Numbered from the stretch's first letter, positions 38,286-47,979 are shown. The stretch: 64,000 bases of DNA from Pseudomonas cannabina (GCF_900100365.1 NZ_FNKU01000001.1:4539501-4603500); one strand, 5' to 3'. The notes: generated by a model not told the origin, from the sequence alone. Made by a program: numbers and translations.

Positions 38286-38717
38286 TCAGCTCAACAATGT
38301 GGCGTCCAGCGTGATCTTGGCGTTCAACACCTTCGAAACCGGGCAGCCTTCTTTGGCCTGCTTGGTCAATTCGTCGAATTTCTCTTGTGTTGCGCCCGGT
38401 ACTTTGGCCTTGAGGGTCAAATGCACAGCGCTGATTTCAAAACCGCCTTCAATCTGGTTCAGCGTGACATCAGCCTGGGTGTCGATGCTTTCAGCGGTAA
38501 GGCCCGCATTGCCCAGAATCATCGACAGCGCCATCGAAAAACAGCCCGCGTGGGCCGCGCCGATCAATTCTTCGGGGTTAGTGCCCTTGCCGCCTTCAAA
38601 ACGTGCCTTGAAGCCGTAAGGTGCTTCGCGCAACACGCCGGTTTCCGTGGAGATGCTGCCGATACCGCTTTTCAGATCACCTTCCCAGTGGGCAGATGCT
38701 TTCTTGACGATGCTCAT
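38286..38717 (-). CDS. osmC: OsmC family peroxiredoxin
   Basis: A 143-residue thiol peroxidase of the OsmC type that reduces organic hydroperoxides and is usually induced by osmotic stress. The two redox cysteines lie in AAHAGCFSMALS (C59) and EGCPVSKVLNAKI (C125). AAAGGAG precedes the ATG. It is 108 bases upstream of the DUF1161 gene on the same strand. Confidence 0.93.
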   Translation of the reverse strand: MSIVKKASAHWEGDLKSGIGSISTETGVLREAPYGFKARFEGGKGTNPEELIGAAHAGCFSMALSMILGNAGLTAESIDTQADVTLNQIEGGFEISAVHLTLKAKVPGATQEKFDELTKQAKEGCPVSKVLNAKITLDATLLS

Positions 38718-39033
38718 GGTCGCTCCTTTTGGAATGAATGTGGATCATTACTCGTTACAAGGTTCTGAGGATAGCAGGCTCTGGAAAGTTCAACCGTCGG
38801 AAAGACCTACCGTTTAAGGAAGGTCTGAAAAAGCCTTTTCTTCAAAAGTCGAAGCCAGTAAATACAGGCGCTCCAGCCCGGTTCCTCTCCAAAAAAATGG
38901 GCTTTTTCAGAGGATACTTAAGTAGGTTTTTATCCGTCTACCATTGAAAAGCGAGACTCGCGCCCGCACTGCTGTTTCATCGTGGGCAGCTCCAGCAGCC
39001 AGCCCATCTCAATTCGAGGAGCTACCCCGGCCT
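38718..39033. other. 316-bp intergenic region without a recognised gene
   Basis: Lies between divergent osmC and the LLM oxidoreductase gene. The only structure noted is the pair AAAAAGCC (38828-38835) and GGGCTTTTT (38899-38907), with an A-rich tract between. No promoter was assigned with confidence, and no small open frame with a good ribosome site was found. Confidence 0.5.
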
Positions 39034-40035
39034 ATGAAACGTCTGGAAGATGTAAAAATTTCTACGCTTGATCTGGTGCCCGTGCGCCATGACAAGGGCC
39101 CCGCCGAATCACTGCGTAATTCCCTGAGCCTGGCTCAGCATGTTGAAAAACTGGGTTACAACCGCTTTTGGGTGGCGGAGCACCACAACATGGACGGCAT
39201 CGCCAGTTCGGCGACGGCGGTACTGCTGGCATATTTGGCCGGTGGCACGTCGACCATTCGTGTCGGGGCTGGCGGGATCATGCTGCCCAATCACGCGCCG
39301 CTGGTGGTGGCCGAGCAGTTCGGCACGCTGGCGAGCCTTTATCCTGATCGCATCGATCTGGGTCTGGGCCGTGCACCGGGCTCCGATCAGATGACCGCCC
39401 GCGCGCTGCGCCGCGAACGCTCTGGCAGCGCCGAGGATTTCCCGGATGATGTCACCGAGCTGATGGAGTATCTGGGTCCGCGCACGCCTGATCAAAAAGT
39501 GATCGCCGTGCCAGGTTCGGGCACCAATGTGCCGATCTGGCTGCTGGGCTCTAGCCTGTTCAGTGCTCAGTTAGCGGGCATGCACGGGCTGCCGTATGCC
39601 TTCGCCTCGCATTTTGCACCGCGCTACATGCACGAGGCGATTCGCGTCTATCGCAATCATTTCCAGCCCTCGGCAGTGCTCGACAAGCCTTATGTGATGC
39701 TTGGCGTGCCGCTGTCTGCGGCCGACACCGACGAGCAGGCCGAATACCTGGCGACCTCGGTCTACCAGCGCATTCTGGCGTTGATGCGCGGGCACAGCCT
39801 GATGCAGCGGCCGCCAGTCGACTCCATGGATGGCCTGTGGCTGCCGCACGAACGTGAAGCCGTGGCGAGCTTTCAGGGGCTGGCGATGGTGGGCGGTCCG
39901 GAGAAGATCCGCGCCAAACTGGACGTGTTGCTTGAGCAAACCGATGCCGATGAGCTGATCTTCACCTGCGACATGTACGAGCATGAAGACAGGCTGCGCT
40001 CCTACGAAATCCTGGCGCAGGTCGCACACGGCTAA
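39034..40035 (+). CDS. LLM class flavin-dependent oxidoreductase (YhbW/luciferase-like)
   Basis: A 333-residue luciferase-like monooxygenase with TIM-barrel features: [16 protein letters not shown] at the start, [16 protein letters not shown], and [25 protein letters not shown]. These are diagnostic of the MsnO8/YhbW group. The ATG at 39034 begins the conserved sequence; GAGGAG is about 12 bases upstream, a rather long spacing. The substrate is unknown. Confidence 0.9.
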   Translation: MKRLEDVKISTLDLVPVRHDKGPAESLRNSLSLAQHVEKLGYNRFWVAEHHNMDGIASSATAVLLAYLAGGTSTIRVGAGGIMLPNHAPLVVAEQFGTLASLYPDRIDLGLGRAPGSDQMTARALRRERSGSAEDFPDDVTELMEYLGPRTPDQKVIAVPGSGTNVPIWLLGSSLFSAQLAGMHGLPYAFASHFAPRYMHEAIRVYRNHFQPSAVLDKPYVMLGVPLSAADTDEQAEYLATSVYQRILALMRGHSLMQRPPVDSMDGLWLPHEREAVASFQGLAMVGGPEKIRAKLDVLLEQTDADELIFTCDMYEHEDRLRSYEILAQVAHG

Positions 40036-40073
40036 ACGATTTTTCCGATTCGGAAAAAGTGCGCGACCAGAAA

Positions 40074-40114
40074 CAGAATCGCCCCGGACTGGATGACAGT
40101 CCGGGGCGATTCTG
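40074..40114. terminator. long perfect hairpin between convergent genes
   Basis: CAGAATCGCCCCGGACTG and its exact inverse pair over 18 bases around GATGA. A second palindrome, TTTTTCCGA/TCGGAAAAA, lies just before it (about 40040-40058). Together they probably end both the LLM gene and the DUF1161 gene. Confidence 0.7.
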
Positions 40115-40180
40115 TTCGTGAAGCCTGCAAACGGGATTAACCGGCGGCCTGACCTGAGTCAGATTCAGGCCCAACGGTAA

Positions 40181-40405
40181 TCAACCGCGCTGGTAAACGA
40201 TTTCCTTGGTGCCGCCTTCGCAGGTACCGACGACTTGCTTGCCGGCCGCGCTGCCTTTTTCAACCACTTCCAGCGTGTAGGACGTTACGCCTTTCGCCTG
40301 GAGCTTGGCGTCGAGTTCACTTTTCAGCTCGTCGCATGGCTTGCCTGCCGCGAGGGCAGTGCCTGCAATGCTCAACAAGCCTACAGCCAACAAAAACTTC
40401 TTCAT
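40181..40405 (-). CDS. DUF1161 family small periplasmic protein (second copy)
   Basis: A 74-residue paralogue of the protein at 37944-38177, with a signal peptide ending ALA, then AGKPCDELKSELDAKLQAKGV and VGTCEGGTKEIVYQRG. The two cysteines and the final YQR are shared. GAGAGGGA precedes the ATG at 40405. The function is unknown. Confidence 0.87.
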   Translation of the reverse strand: MKKFLLAVGLLSIAGTALAAGKPCDELKSELDAKLQAKGVTSYTLEVVEKGSAAGKQVVGTCEGGTKEIVYQRG

Positions 40406-40551
40406 GGGTAATCCCTCTCGTCCGGCCAGATACAGACGCCATCGGAACAGGCGCCCATTGAACATCCCCGCGCTTATACCCGCCCCGTTGACGGGTCACG
40501 TGGTATATAGCGCAGGTTATGGCAATCGGCCAGCCGAAAGGTTCAGCGGTG

Positions 40552-40767
40552 TCAGCTGTTGGTAATACGGAAGCCGACTTTCAGGGTGACCTGAAAATGC
40601 GCAACTTTGCCGTCTTCGATGTGGCCACGGGTTTCGGTCACTTCAAACCATTCCATATGGCTGAGGCTTTTGCTGGCTTCGGCCAACGCATTGTTGATGG
40701 CATCTTCGATGGTAGTGGTGGAAGAGCCGACGATTTCAACTTTTTTGTACGTGTGGTGATCGGTCAT
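40552..40767 (-). CDS. dodecin family flavin-binding protein
   Basis: A 71-residue protein starting MTDHHTYKKVEIVGSS, with the dodecin core SIEDAINNALAEA-like helix and WFEVTETRGHIEDGKVAHF strand pair. Dodecins form hollow 12-mers that store riboflavin or FMN. GGAG lies eight bases before the ATG. Confidence 0.93.
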   Translation of the reverse strand: MTDHHTYKKVEIVGSSTTTIEDAINNALAEASKSLSHMEWFEVTETRGHIEDGKVAHFQVTLKVGFRITNS

Positions 40768-40933
40768 GGCAGTTCTCCTGAGGGTCTGAAAAAGACGCGA
40801 TATAGAGCGCGCTCCCTGCTTCTGTCAGGGGAACGCGCGCAAAAGTTCAGCGCTTTGTACAAATCGCATCGCACTTTCCAAAAAGCCCGGAGTCCGAAGC
40901 AACACACGCTCACTCAATTGCAGGAGAAACACC

Positions 40934-41260
40934 ATGGCTACTACTTCACTACGTAAGGCCTCGTTGCAGAGCATGGAAGCGGAGATCGAGAGCCTCTTGA
41001 AGTCGCTCGAAGGCCTGAAAGCGGATGCTACCGACGAGTCGCGCAAGACCCTGAAAAATCTCAAAGCCAACGCTGAAAGCGCGCTGAGCCACTCGCGCAG
41101 CCTGCTGAGCGATGTCTACGAAGACGTCAAAGAAAAAACCCGCGAAAACGCACTGGCTACCCGTGACTACGCTCAGGAACACCCATGGACTACCGCCGGC
41201 GTTGCCGTAGGTGCCATCGGCCTGATCGCAGCCTACATGCTGTTCAAGCGCGGCAACTGA
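40934..41260 (+). CDS. DUF883 (ElaB/YqjD-type) membrane-anchored protein
   Basis: A 108-residue protein with a charged helical N-terminal part and a C-terminal membrane helix (GVAVGAIGLIAAYMLFKRG), the layout of ElaB/YqjD proteins, which tether ribosomes to the inner membrane in stationary phase. AGGAG precedes the ATG by seven bases. Its stop is immediately next to the stop of convergent trpI. Confidence 0.88.
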   Translation: MATTSLRKASLQSMEAEIESLLKSLEGLKADATDESRKTLKNLKANAESALSHSRSLLSDVYEDVKEKTRENALATRDYAQEHPWTTAGVAVGAIGLIAAYMLFKRGN

Positions 41261-42169
41261 TCAGATTCTGATCGGGTCCCCAGACTGCTTAAGCTCATTT
41301 TTCAACCACTGAGCCAATTGTTGCGCCCGACCATCGGCCGCACGTCTGGGTACCCACAACGCCAGCTGCGCCGGGGTTTCGCTGAAGCCCCACGGCGCAG
41401 CCAGGCGTCCGGCCGTCAGGTCATCGACGACCAGCGGCTCCGGTGCAATCGCAATCCCCAGGCCGGCCACGGCCGCTTCCAGTAAATAATACAAATGCTC
41501 GAAACCCTGCCCGTAATGCAACGCCTGCGCGTCGATGCCGTTCTGCTGCGCCCAACTTGGCCAGGCTTGCGGGCGCGAGGTGGTCTGCAACAAGGGTTCT
41601 GCCAGCAGGGACGTGGCGGGCGCATGGCGCAGGCGTTCGAACCGTTCGAAACGAGGGCTCAACACCGGCCCGATTCGCTCGCTGACCAGTTCGAAGACTT
41701 GCATATCGGCAGGCCATGGCGGCTCGGCGAATACCAGCAAGGCGTCCAGCCCCGGACGCCGCGGATCAAGATCGCCTTCGCCCGCCGACAGGTGCAGGCG
41801 CAAGTCCGGCAGATCGGCATTCAGTCGGCTCAGCCGCGGAATGAACCAGCGCGCCAGCAGGCTGCCGGAACAACCCAGCACGAAGGGCGCATCGGCACTG
41901 CCCTTGCTCAGTTCGATACACACGCTGCGCAGCCGGTCGAACGCTTCGCCGCTGACATCGCGGAGCCGGATGCCTGCATCTGTGAGTTTCAGGCCACGCC
42001 CGTCCTTGCTGAACAGGCTGACGCCCAGATGCTCTTCAAGCACCTTCAATTGGCGGCTGACTGCGCCGTGTGTCACGCTCAACTGCTCGGCGGCGAGACT
42101 GACGCTGCCTAGCCGGGCGGTACTTTCAAAAGCGCGCAACGCATTGAGGGGAGGGAGATCGCGACTCAT
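41261..42169 (-). CDS. trpI: LysR family activator TrpI
   Basis: A 302-residue LysR regulator, with helix-turn-helix at about residues 18-40 ([26 protein letters not shown]). It is divergent from trpBA, the position of TrpI, which activates trpBA in response to indoleglycerol phosphate in Pseudomonas. The ATG at 42169 is the start of the conserved sequence; the in-frame start at 42217 would add 16 residues lying in the operator region. Confidence 0.92.
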   Translation of the reverse strand: MSRDLPPLNALRAFESTARLGSVSLAAEQLSVTHGAVSRQLKVLEEHLGVSLFSKDGRGLKLTDAGIRLRDVSGEAFDRLRSVCIELSKGSADAPFVLGCSGSLLARWFIPRLSRLNADLPDLRLHLSAGEGDLDPRRPGLDALLVFAEPPWPADMQVFELVSERIGPVLSPRFERFERLRHAPATSLLAEPLLQTTSRPQAWPSWAQQNGIDAQALHYGQGFEHLYYLLEAAVAGLGIAIAPEPLVVDDLTAGRLAAPWGFSETPAQLALWVPRRAADGRAQQLAQWLKNELKQSGDPIRI

Positions 42170-42296
42170 GATCTGTGAGTTTTCCTGACAGGTTGTGGCG
42201 ATCTTATCGGTTTTCATCCAGGCGTGCGCTGGTTAAAGTGGACCCATTGCCGATCCGGCTCACTCAATTCGCCCAATACTGCAACTGGAGCACTTC
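42170..42296. promoter_or_regulatory. trpI-trpBA divergent control region
   Basis: This 127-bp gap must hold both promoters and the TrpI sites known from other pseudomonads. No single operator could be fixed by eye. GGAG lies nine bases before the trpB ATG. Confidence 0.5.
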
Positions 42297-43526
42297 ATGA
42301 CTCAGACAAACTTGCGCAGCGGCCCCGACGCCAACGGCCTGTTCGGCTCATTCGGCGGCCGCTACGTAGCTGAAACCCTGATGCCGCTGGTGCTAGACCT
42401 CAACCGCGAATACGAAGCGGCCAAGGCCGATCCTGAGTTCATCAAGGAAATGGCCTATTTCCAGCGTGATTACATCGGCCGTCCAAATCCGCTGTACTTC
42501 GCCGAGCGCCTGACCGAGTTCTGTGGCGGCGCGAAAATCTACTTCAAGCGTGAAGAGCTCAACCACACCGGCGCGCACAAGATCAACAACTGCATCGGCC
42601 AGGTGCTGCTGGCCAAACGCATGGGCAAAAAACGCCTGATCGCGGAAACCGGCGCGGGCATGCACGGCGTTGCCACTGCCACCGTTGCGGCGCGTTTCGG
42701 TCTGCCTTGCGTGATCTACATGGGCGCGACCGACATCGAACGCCAACAGGCCAACGTGTTCCGCATGAAGCTGCTGGGCGCCGAGATCGTGCCGGTCACT
42801 TCCGGCACCGGCACCCTGAAAGACGCGATGAACGAAGCCCTGCGCGACTGGGTGACCAACGTCGATGACACCTTCTACCTGATCGGCACCGTGGCCGGCC
42901 CACACCCGTATCCGGCGATGGTGCGTGATTTCCAGGCCATCATCGGCAAGGAAACCAAAGAGCAGATGCAGGAGAAGGAAGGCCGCCTGCCGGACAGCCT
43001 GATCGCCTGCGTCGGTGGCGGCTCCAATGCGATGGGCCTGTTCCATCCGTTCCTCGATGACGCCAGCGTAGAAATCATCGGCGTCGAAGCGGGCGGTCAT
43101 GGCGTGAATACCGACAAGCACGCGGCCAGCCTGAACGGCGGCGTACCGGGTGTGCTGCACGGTAACCGCACTTACCTGCTGCAAGATGGCGACGGGCAGA
43201 TCACCGATGCGCACTCGATCTCTGCCGGTCTGGACTACCCAGGCATCGGCCCGGAGCACGCCTTCCTGCACGAAGTGAAGCGCGTCGAATACGTCAGCAT
43301 CACCGACGAAGAAGCGCTGGACGCCTTCCATCAGTGCTGCTTGCTCGAAGGCATCATTCCGGCTCTGGAAACCGCTCACGCACTGGCCGAAGCCATGAAG
43401 CGCGCGACCAACCTGCGCGACGATCACTTGATGGTCGTATGCCTGTCCGGGCGCGGCGACAAAGACATGCAGACCGTCATGAACCACATGGCAGCCGCCG
43501 ACAAAACTCAGGAGAAGCTGGTATGA
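42297..43526 (+). CDS. trpB: tryptophan synthase beta chain
   Basis: Condenses indole with serine to tryptophan, using pyridoxal phosphate. The 409-residue length is normal. The PLP lysine is in [19 protein letters not shown], and the phosphate loop is [10 protein letters not shown]. Its stop overlaps the trpA start, which fits the alpha2beta2 complex. Confidence 0.98.
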   Translation: MTQTNLRSGPDANGLFGSFGGRYVAETLMPLVLDLNREYEAAKADPEFIKEMAYFQRDYIGRPNPLYFAERLTEFCGGAKIYFKREELNHTGAHKINNCIGQVLLAKRMGKKRLIAETGAGMHGVATATVAARFGLPCVIYMGATDIERQQANVFRMKLLGAEIVPVTSGTGTLKDAMNEALRDWVTNVDDTFYLIGTVAGPHPYPAMVRDFQAIIGKETKEQMQEKEGRLPDSLIACVGGGSNAMGLFHPFLDDASVEIIGVEAGGHGVNTDKHAASLNGGVPGVLHGNRTYLLQDGDGQITDAHSISAGLDYPGIGPEHAFLHEVKRVEYVSITDEEALDAFHQCCLLEGIIPALETAHALAEAMKRATNLRDDHLMVVCLSGRGDKDMQTVMNHMAAADKTQEKLV

Positions 43527-44335
43527 GCCGTCTCGAACAACGTTTCGCCCAGCTGAAAACCGAAGGTCGTGCGGCGCTGGTCACCTTCATCACCGCTGGC
43601 GACCCTGGCTACGACACCTCGCTGAAAGTCCTCAAGGGCTTGCCGGCTGCGGGTGCTGATGTGATTGAGCTGGGCATGCCGTTCACTGATCCGATGGCCG
43701 ACGGTGTGGCGATTCAGCTGGCTACGCTGCGCGCTCTGGATGCTGGCCAGACGTTGCAGAAGACGTTGCAGATGGTCAGCGAGTTTCGGGTCGACGATCA
43801 GACCACGCCGATCGTGCTGATGGGTTACTACAACCCGATCCACCGTTTTGGCGTCGAAGCGTTCGTGGCGCAAGCGAAGGAAGCGGGCGTCGATGGTTTG
43901 ATCATCGTTGATCTACCGCCCGAGCATGACGCTGAGCTGGCGACGCCTGCACAGGCGTCGGGCATCGACTTCATCCGCCTGACCACGCCGACCACCGACG
44001 ATGCGCGCCTGCCGCGTGTGCTGGAGCGCAGCTCGGGTTTCGTTTATTACGTGTCGGTGGCCGGTGTGACCGGTGCTGGCTCGGCGACCACCGAGCACGT
44101 CACCGAAGCCATCGCACGCCTGCGTCGTCACACCAGCCTGCCGATCAGCGTCGGTTTCGGTATCCGCACACCTGAGCAAGCAGCCGCCATTGCGCGCCTG
44201 GCTGACGGCGTGGTGGTGGGCTCGGCGTTCGTCGACAAGATTGCGACGGCCGAATCGCCGGAACAGGCAATCGATGGCGTGTTGACGCTGTGCGCCGCAT
44301 TGGCCGAAGGTGTGCGTAACGCGCGCGTCAGCTGA
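43523..44335 (+). CDS. trpA: tryptophan synthase alpha chain
   Basis: Splits indoleglycerol phosphate to indole, which passes to TrpB. The 270-residue TIM barrel has the catalytic Glu in [15 protein letters not shown] and the Asp in [11 protein letters not shown]. The ATG at 43523 overlaps the trpB stop; the longer frame from 43334 lies inside trpB and is not used. Confidence 0.98.
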   Translation: MSRLEQRFAQLKTEGRAALVTFITAGDPGYDTSLKVLKGLPAAGADVIELGMPFTDPMADGVAIQLATLRALDAGQTLQKTLQMVSEFRVDDQTTPIVLMGYYNPIHRFGVEAFVAQAKEAGVDGLIIVDLPPEHDAELATPAQASGIDFIRLTTPTTDDARLPRVLERSSGFVYYVSVAGVTGAGSATTEHVTEAIARLRRHTSLPISVGFGIRTPEQAAAIARLADGVVVGSAFVDKIATAESPEQAIDGVLTLCAALAEGVRNARVS

Positions 44336-44396
44336 GGGTAAAGTTTCTGATACAGAGGAATCAAAGCGCTGGCCGCGGTTCTATGTAGCAAGACAC

Positions 44397-44432
44397 AAGG
44401 GGTTCATGACCAGCGTCATGAACCCCTTTTTG
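44397..44432 (+). terminator. Rho-independent terminator after trpBA
   Basis: AAGGGGTTCATGA and TCATGAACCCCTT form a perfect 13-base stem around CCAGCG, followed by T residues. Confidence 0.92.
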
Positions 44433-44460
44433 CTGCATTGCGCAACGCCGAGGAACACCC

Positions 44461-44967
44461 ATGAAACGGCCAAACCGTATTATCACCGGGCTGGGCATCT
44501 TGATGATCAGCGCCAGCCCGCTGCTGCAAGCTGCACCGCCAGACCAGCGCGGCGACGGCCCGGAAGACAATCGCGGCGGCCAGCAACAGGGCCCACAGAA
44601 TAATGGCGGGCACAACGAGCGCGGTAATGACCGTGGCCCGGGGAATGACAAAGGCAACGGCCCAGGCAAACCGGCCCATCAAGACAAGCGTGGCGGCAAC
44701 CGTCCGCCGCAGGATTTTGGCGACGTACGCCAGACCTTTCAGCAACACCGCGACGTCATCGGCCGTGGCCAGCCACTGCCACCGGGCGTGCACATCGTCA
44801 AAGGCAAACCGCTGCCACGTGGCTACGGCAAACGTCTGGACAGCCGTTCACTGCAATACCTGCCACGCTACGAGGGCTACGAATGGCGCCGCCTGGGCAC
44901 CGACGTCGTACTGATCGCCGTGGGCTCGGGGATCGTTTACGCGATTCTGGATGGTGTGTTGAATTGA
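44461..44967 (+). CDS. RcnB/CigR-like small exported protein
   Basis: A 168-residue protein with a signal peptide (about 1-25, ending LLQAAPP), a Gly/Asn/Gln/Arg-rich low-complexity region (26-85), then PLPPGVHIVKGKPLPRGYGKRL and YEGYEWRRLGTDVVLI. This C-terminal pattern matches the RcnB family, which includes nickel/cobalt homeostasis RcnB and the Salmonella protein CigR. GAGGA precedes the ATG. The role here is unknown. Confidence 0.8.
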   Translation: MKRPNRIITGLGILMISASPLLQAAPPDQRGDGPEDNRGGQQQGPQNNGGHNERGNDRGPGNDKGNGPGKPAHQDKRGGNRPPQDFGDVRQTFQQHRDVIGRGQPLPPGVHIVKGKPLPRGYGKRLDSRSLQYLPRYEGYEWRRLGTDVVLIAVGSGIVYAILDGVLN

Positions 44968-45050
44968 TGGAGCGCTAACGCAGAGCGTCACTCAAAGCAT
45001 TCCGACGCTGGAGCATAAGGAAACCGCCATTTTCAGGCTGAGCATAATCC

Positions 45051-45084
45051 CTTGTGGGAGCGTCGCCCGGCTCGCTCCCACAAG
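45051..45084. repeat. REP palindrome
   Basis: CTTGTGGGAGCG and its exact inverse CGCTCCCACAAG flank TCGCCCGGCT. The same core is found at 30312-30417. Confidence 0.75.
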
Positions 45085-45120
45085 ATATGTGACTTGAGCG
45101 TCTAGCTTAGATCCGCCAGC

Positions 45121-45945
45121 TCAACCCTGCTTCTGATTAACCCGCGCCAGGAACGTCATCAGCGCACCCGATACGAACGCGGGATTTTCCAGATTGGCGA
45201 TATGCCCGGCCTCAGGCACCAGCACGTAAGGGCAGCCAATCAGACTCGCCATCTCACGCGTCTCCTCAGGCGGCCTCGGGATGTCCGCGTCGCCGCACAT
45301 CACCAGCGTGGTGTCCGCATTCAGTTGCTCGATCAGCCCCAGCCGGTCATCCCGCCCAAAGATCATCCGCCCGAGTGGCACCACATACTGGCGCATGCGC
45401 TCTGCATTCATCCCCGCCAATGCGACTCTAAACGCCTGATACACCGGCGACTGCGGATCGATGCCGGGACGGAAGAAAATCGGCACCACGATGTCCAGCA
45501 GCGGCGCAGGAAAAGCATCGGCCTCTTCGAGCTTGTCGAGCAACGAGAAGTAATAGGCCTTCTTGGCCTCCGACTCTTTGCCCAGATAAGTGTCCATCAG
45601 CACCAGCCCGGTAATCCGCTCGGGCGCGAGCAATGCCGCAATCGCACCCCACATACCGCCCACCGACAGCCCGACGATACTGCAACGCTCGATATTCAAA
45701 TGATCCAGCAGCGCCAGCGCATGCCGGGCCAGATCATCCAGATTCCGGGTGCCTTCCGGAAACCCGTCAGACTCACCGTGCCCCCAGAGGTCCGGCGCGA
45801 TCACCCGATACTGACTGGCCAGCGTGTCGACCTGCGCACTCCACATCGCCTTGTCCCAGAGATAACTGTGACCCAGCAAAACAACCGGCCCGGTGCCTTG
45901 GTCTGTGTAGTGAAGGGTCTTACCGTCGATGAGTAGATCCGGCAT
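45121..45945 (-). CDS. alpha/beta hydrolase
   Basis: A 274-residue alpha/beta-fold hydrolase. The nucleophile is S94 in GLSVGGMWG. The oxyanion region is LLGHSYLWD, and the catalytic His is in VPEAGHIANLENP near residue 248. It resembles enol-lactone hydrolases and related esterases, but the substrate is not clear. Confidence 0.88.
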   Translation of the reverse strand: MPDLLIDGKTLHYTDQGTGPVVLLGHSYLWDKAMWSAQVDTLASQYRVIAPDLWGHGESDGFPEGTRNLDDLARHALALLDHLNIERCSIVGLSVGGMWGAIAALLAPERITGLVLMDTYLGKESEAKKAYYFSLLDKLEEADAFPAPLLDIVVPIFFRPGIDPQSPVYQAFRVALAGMNAERMRQYVVPLGRMIFGRDDRLGLIEQLNADTTLVMCGDADIPRPPEETREMASLIGCPYVLVPEAGHIANLENPAFVSGALMTFLARVNQKQG

Positions 45946-46157
45946 TTCTGATGATCCTCTGTCTGGTCTTTCAGCATTCAGTTCAAACCACCCATGGCAG
46001 GCAGCTCATGATGTTGACGTGTATGCATGACCATTTTGTTTAAGTTCGCGCTGCAACGGACCAGTCGGTCATTTTTCAGCGGGACTATCTTACACCGATC
46101 TTTTCGCCGATGGATGCGCTTGTAATCGCTGAAGATAATTGGCCGAAAAGCTGGCTA

Positions 46158-46490
46158 TCAGCCAGTCAGCGCGCTCAAATTCAGAGGCCGAACCGCGCCC
46201 ATCCAGATCGCATGATCGGTATGGTCACGCAGCTCGTCGCCGGTCAGAGGATGCATAAAGACAACCAGCCCATCGCGATTCAACGCCAGCCACAGCGTGA
46301 TATCGGCCAACTGCTCATGCCCGAACGCCAACTGACAACTCCACTCCGGATGCGGCCCGACCCGCTTCTGATGAACCCGCCCCATCTGCACCGCAAATTT
46401 CTCGGCCGCGGCTTCGCACAGGGCTCGGGCCTGGTCGAGGGTTTGGGCGTTGAAATAGACGTGGGCATGGTAGCCGTAGATGTCTTGCAT
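46158..46490 (-). CDS. DOPA 4,5-dioxygenase family protein
   Basis: A 110-residue protein of the PF08883 family, starting MQDIYGYHAHVYF. Histidines in GYHAHVYF, VGPHPEWSC and HPLTGDELRDHTDHA are the likely iron ligands. The ATG at 46490 begins the conserved part; AGGAG lies about 12 bases upstream. An extension to 46592 is possible but not conserved-looking. Small bacterial members are of unknown function. Confidence 0.87.
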   Translation of the reverse strand: MQDIYGYHAHVYFNAQTLDQARALCEAAAEKFAVQMGRVHQKRVGPHPEWSCQLAFGHEQLADITLWLALNRDGLVVFMHPLTGDELRDHTDHAIWMGAVRPLNLSALTG

Positions 46491-46619
46491 TGAGGTAGAG
46501 GCTCCTTTCTCGGCTGAAGGCCTGGCGGATGCAGGTGTATCGCCAGCCTTGATCATTTTTTCTTGGGTGTGTGCCGATAGTAGGTCCTGCATGATGGTTG
46601 AGAAAGCCTCATGACCGTC

Positions 46620-47048
46620 TTACGTGTGAAGTCTCGCAGCATGGAGCGGCTCCAAAACAACGCTCTCTGCCAACAAAATACACGCGGCACCGTAAACAGC
46701 CTCAATCTCAAACAACACAAGCTTACCGGTGCGAACGAGATCCAGCTTCCGTAAGAAGTCAACGCTGTTTAAGTCGTCTGGTTGGGGATCGCGTCCTCTC
46801 ATCAGGAAAAACAAACAATGTGCAGTTTCTACTTCTTGACCGTTACTGACATCGAGAAAATTCACGCGATCTACAATATTCAGAAGCCTCATATCGTTCA
46901 GGGCAAAATTATCGACTCCTTTGGCAATTATTTGATAACACTTTCTGCCTTTCCACGGGCTTGTCACGTGTATGCGAATTTCTTTTTCGATTGAAAATAC
47001 ATGAATCGAATCAATCGTAGCCTCTACTAAAACATCCCATAGACTCAT
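46620..47048 (-). CDS. hypothetical protein, possible immunity protein
   Basis: A 142-residue cytoplasmic protein starting MSLWDVLVEATIDSIHVFS. It is not recognised. AAGGAGGTG lies a few bases before the ATG, an excellent ribosome site. It is the last gene in a row of small AT-richer minus-strand genes, three of which are damaged, that look like orphan immunity genes. It is the only intact member. The assignment to immunity rests on size, context and lack of any enzyme motif. Confidence 0.65.
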   Translation of the reverse strand: MSLWDVLVEATIDSIHVFSIEKEIRIHVTSPWKGRKCYQIIAKGVDNFALNDMRLLNIVDRVNFLDVSNGQEVETAHCLFFLMRGRDPQPDDLNSVDFLRKLDLVRTGKLVLFEIEAVYGAACILLAESVVLEPLHAARLHT

Positions 47049-47132
47049 AACACCTCCTTGCGCTCAAAGCGGTTGCTGTCAAGAAAACTGACATTCCCGC
47101 CCTTTGCTCATATAGAAAAATTATCGAAGCAG

Positions 47133-47865
47133 CTATACAAACGTCTGCTTTTTATCTTTCCATACATCAACGCTTGCCTCATGGAACCGGTAACCAAAGG
47201 GCAAGGCTAAAAACTTCACAAGGTCAGGACGATGCTCCGCCACATGGTGTGCGTGAACCGTCTTTAGCGTTTGTGTATCGCCGTTATACCGGTCTGTGGT
47301 TATCCACCAGCCAGACATATGCTCGGGCGACGGATAGCGAACGCCCTCAACGGCGTCGCCCCCGAACACACCATCAGAAATGACTATCAGTTGATCGTGA
47401 AGTGGGACGGAATACTCGACGCCGAGTTTTGCGCATATTGCGTGCTGCTCGGCCCACATTTTTAGCGTAGTCGTGATACCGAGTACATAGTCATCTGTCA
47501 AAGGAATTTGTTCAAAAAATATCAGCTCCTGAGAATCATTAAGCTGCATTTTTGTTATCCAGGAGCCATAGCCCAAGGTTTCATTTGGTGAAATTTTATG
47601 ACCCGTTTCGAGATAATGAAAGACCGTCTCAACAAACTCAATTGCGTATTCTTCTAAATCTTCATCATGAATCTGAACATTTATCTCGTAACCGTACTTT
47701 TGTAGAAGCCCATGTGTTTTTAGCATCCATCCAGATTTATTTAGGGAGCCGCTGATTTATTCGATTTTTCGTCCCTGCAAGGCTCTGGAGGCCTTGATTT
47801 ATCTGGGGGCAACAGCTGGGTTTTAGAATAAATCAGCGTCTCCTTAGGGAAACATTTATCTTCAC
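47133..47865 (-). pseudogene. hypothetical (immunity-like) gene disrupted by a MITE at codon 7
   Basis: The downstream part is open from an internal ATG at 47726 (MLKTHGLLQKYGYEINV) to 47133. Upstream of that ATG the frame stays open to the edge of MITE copy B. If the MITE and one TTAG are removed, it continues to a GTG at 47865 with GAGGGA about six bases before it. The restored N-terminus is VKINVSLNKSGWMLK, and the full protein would be 209 residues. Stretches such as HMSGWWITTDRYNG and FLALPFGYRFH look like an immunity-type family, but no name is given. Expression from the internal ATG cannot be excluded. Confidence 0.75.
47745..47843. mobile_element. MITE copy B, 99 bp
   Basis: Same element as 32078-32176 with two base differences (GGAGCCGCTG at the left end; GCAAGGC instead of GCAACGC inside). 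Flanked by TTAG at 47741-47744 and 47844-47847. It splits the immunity-like gene. Confidence 0.9.
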
Positions 47866-47880
47866 CGGCTATCCCTCTAG

Positions 47881-47979
47881 GGAGGCGCTGATTTATTCGA
47901 TTTTTCGTCCCTGCAACGCTCTGGAGGCCTTGATTTATCTGGGGGCAACAGCTGGGTTTTAGAATAAATCAGCGTCTCC
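47881..47979. mobile_element. MITE copy C, 99 bp
   Basis: Identical to copy A. Flanked by CTAG at 47877-47880 and 47980-47983. The right CTAG is also the left target copy of IS5 copy 2, so the two elements stand side by side with four bases between them. It lies upstream of the start of the disrupted immunity-like gene. Confidence 0.92.

Noticed and set aside
42393..43487. 364-codon open frame opposite trpB
   Set aside because: Antisense shadow; trpB is unambiguous.
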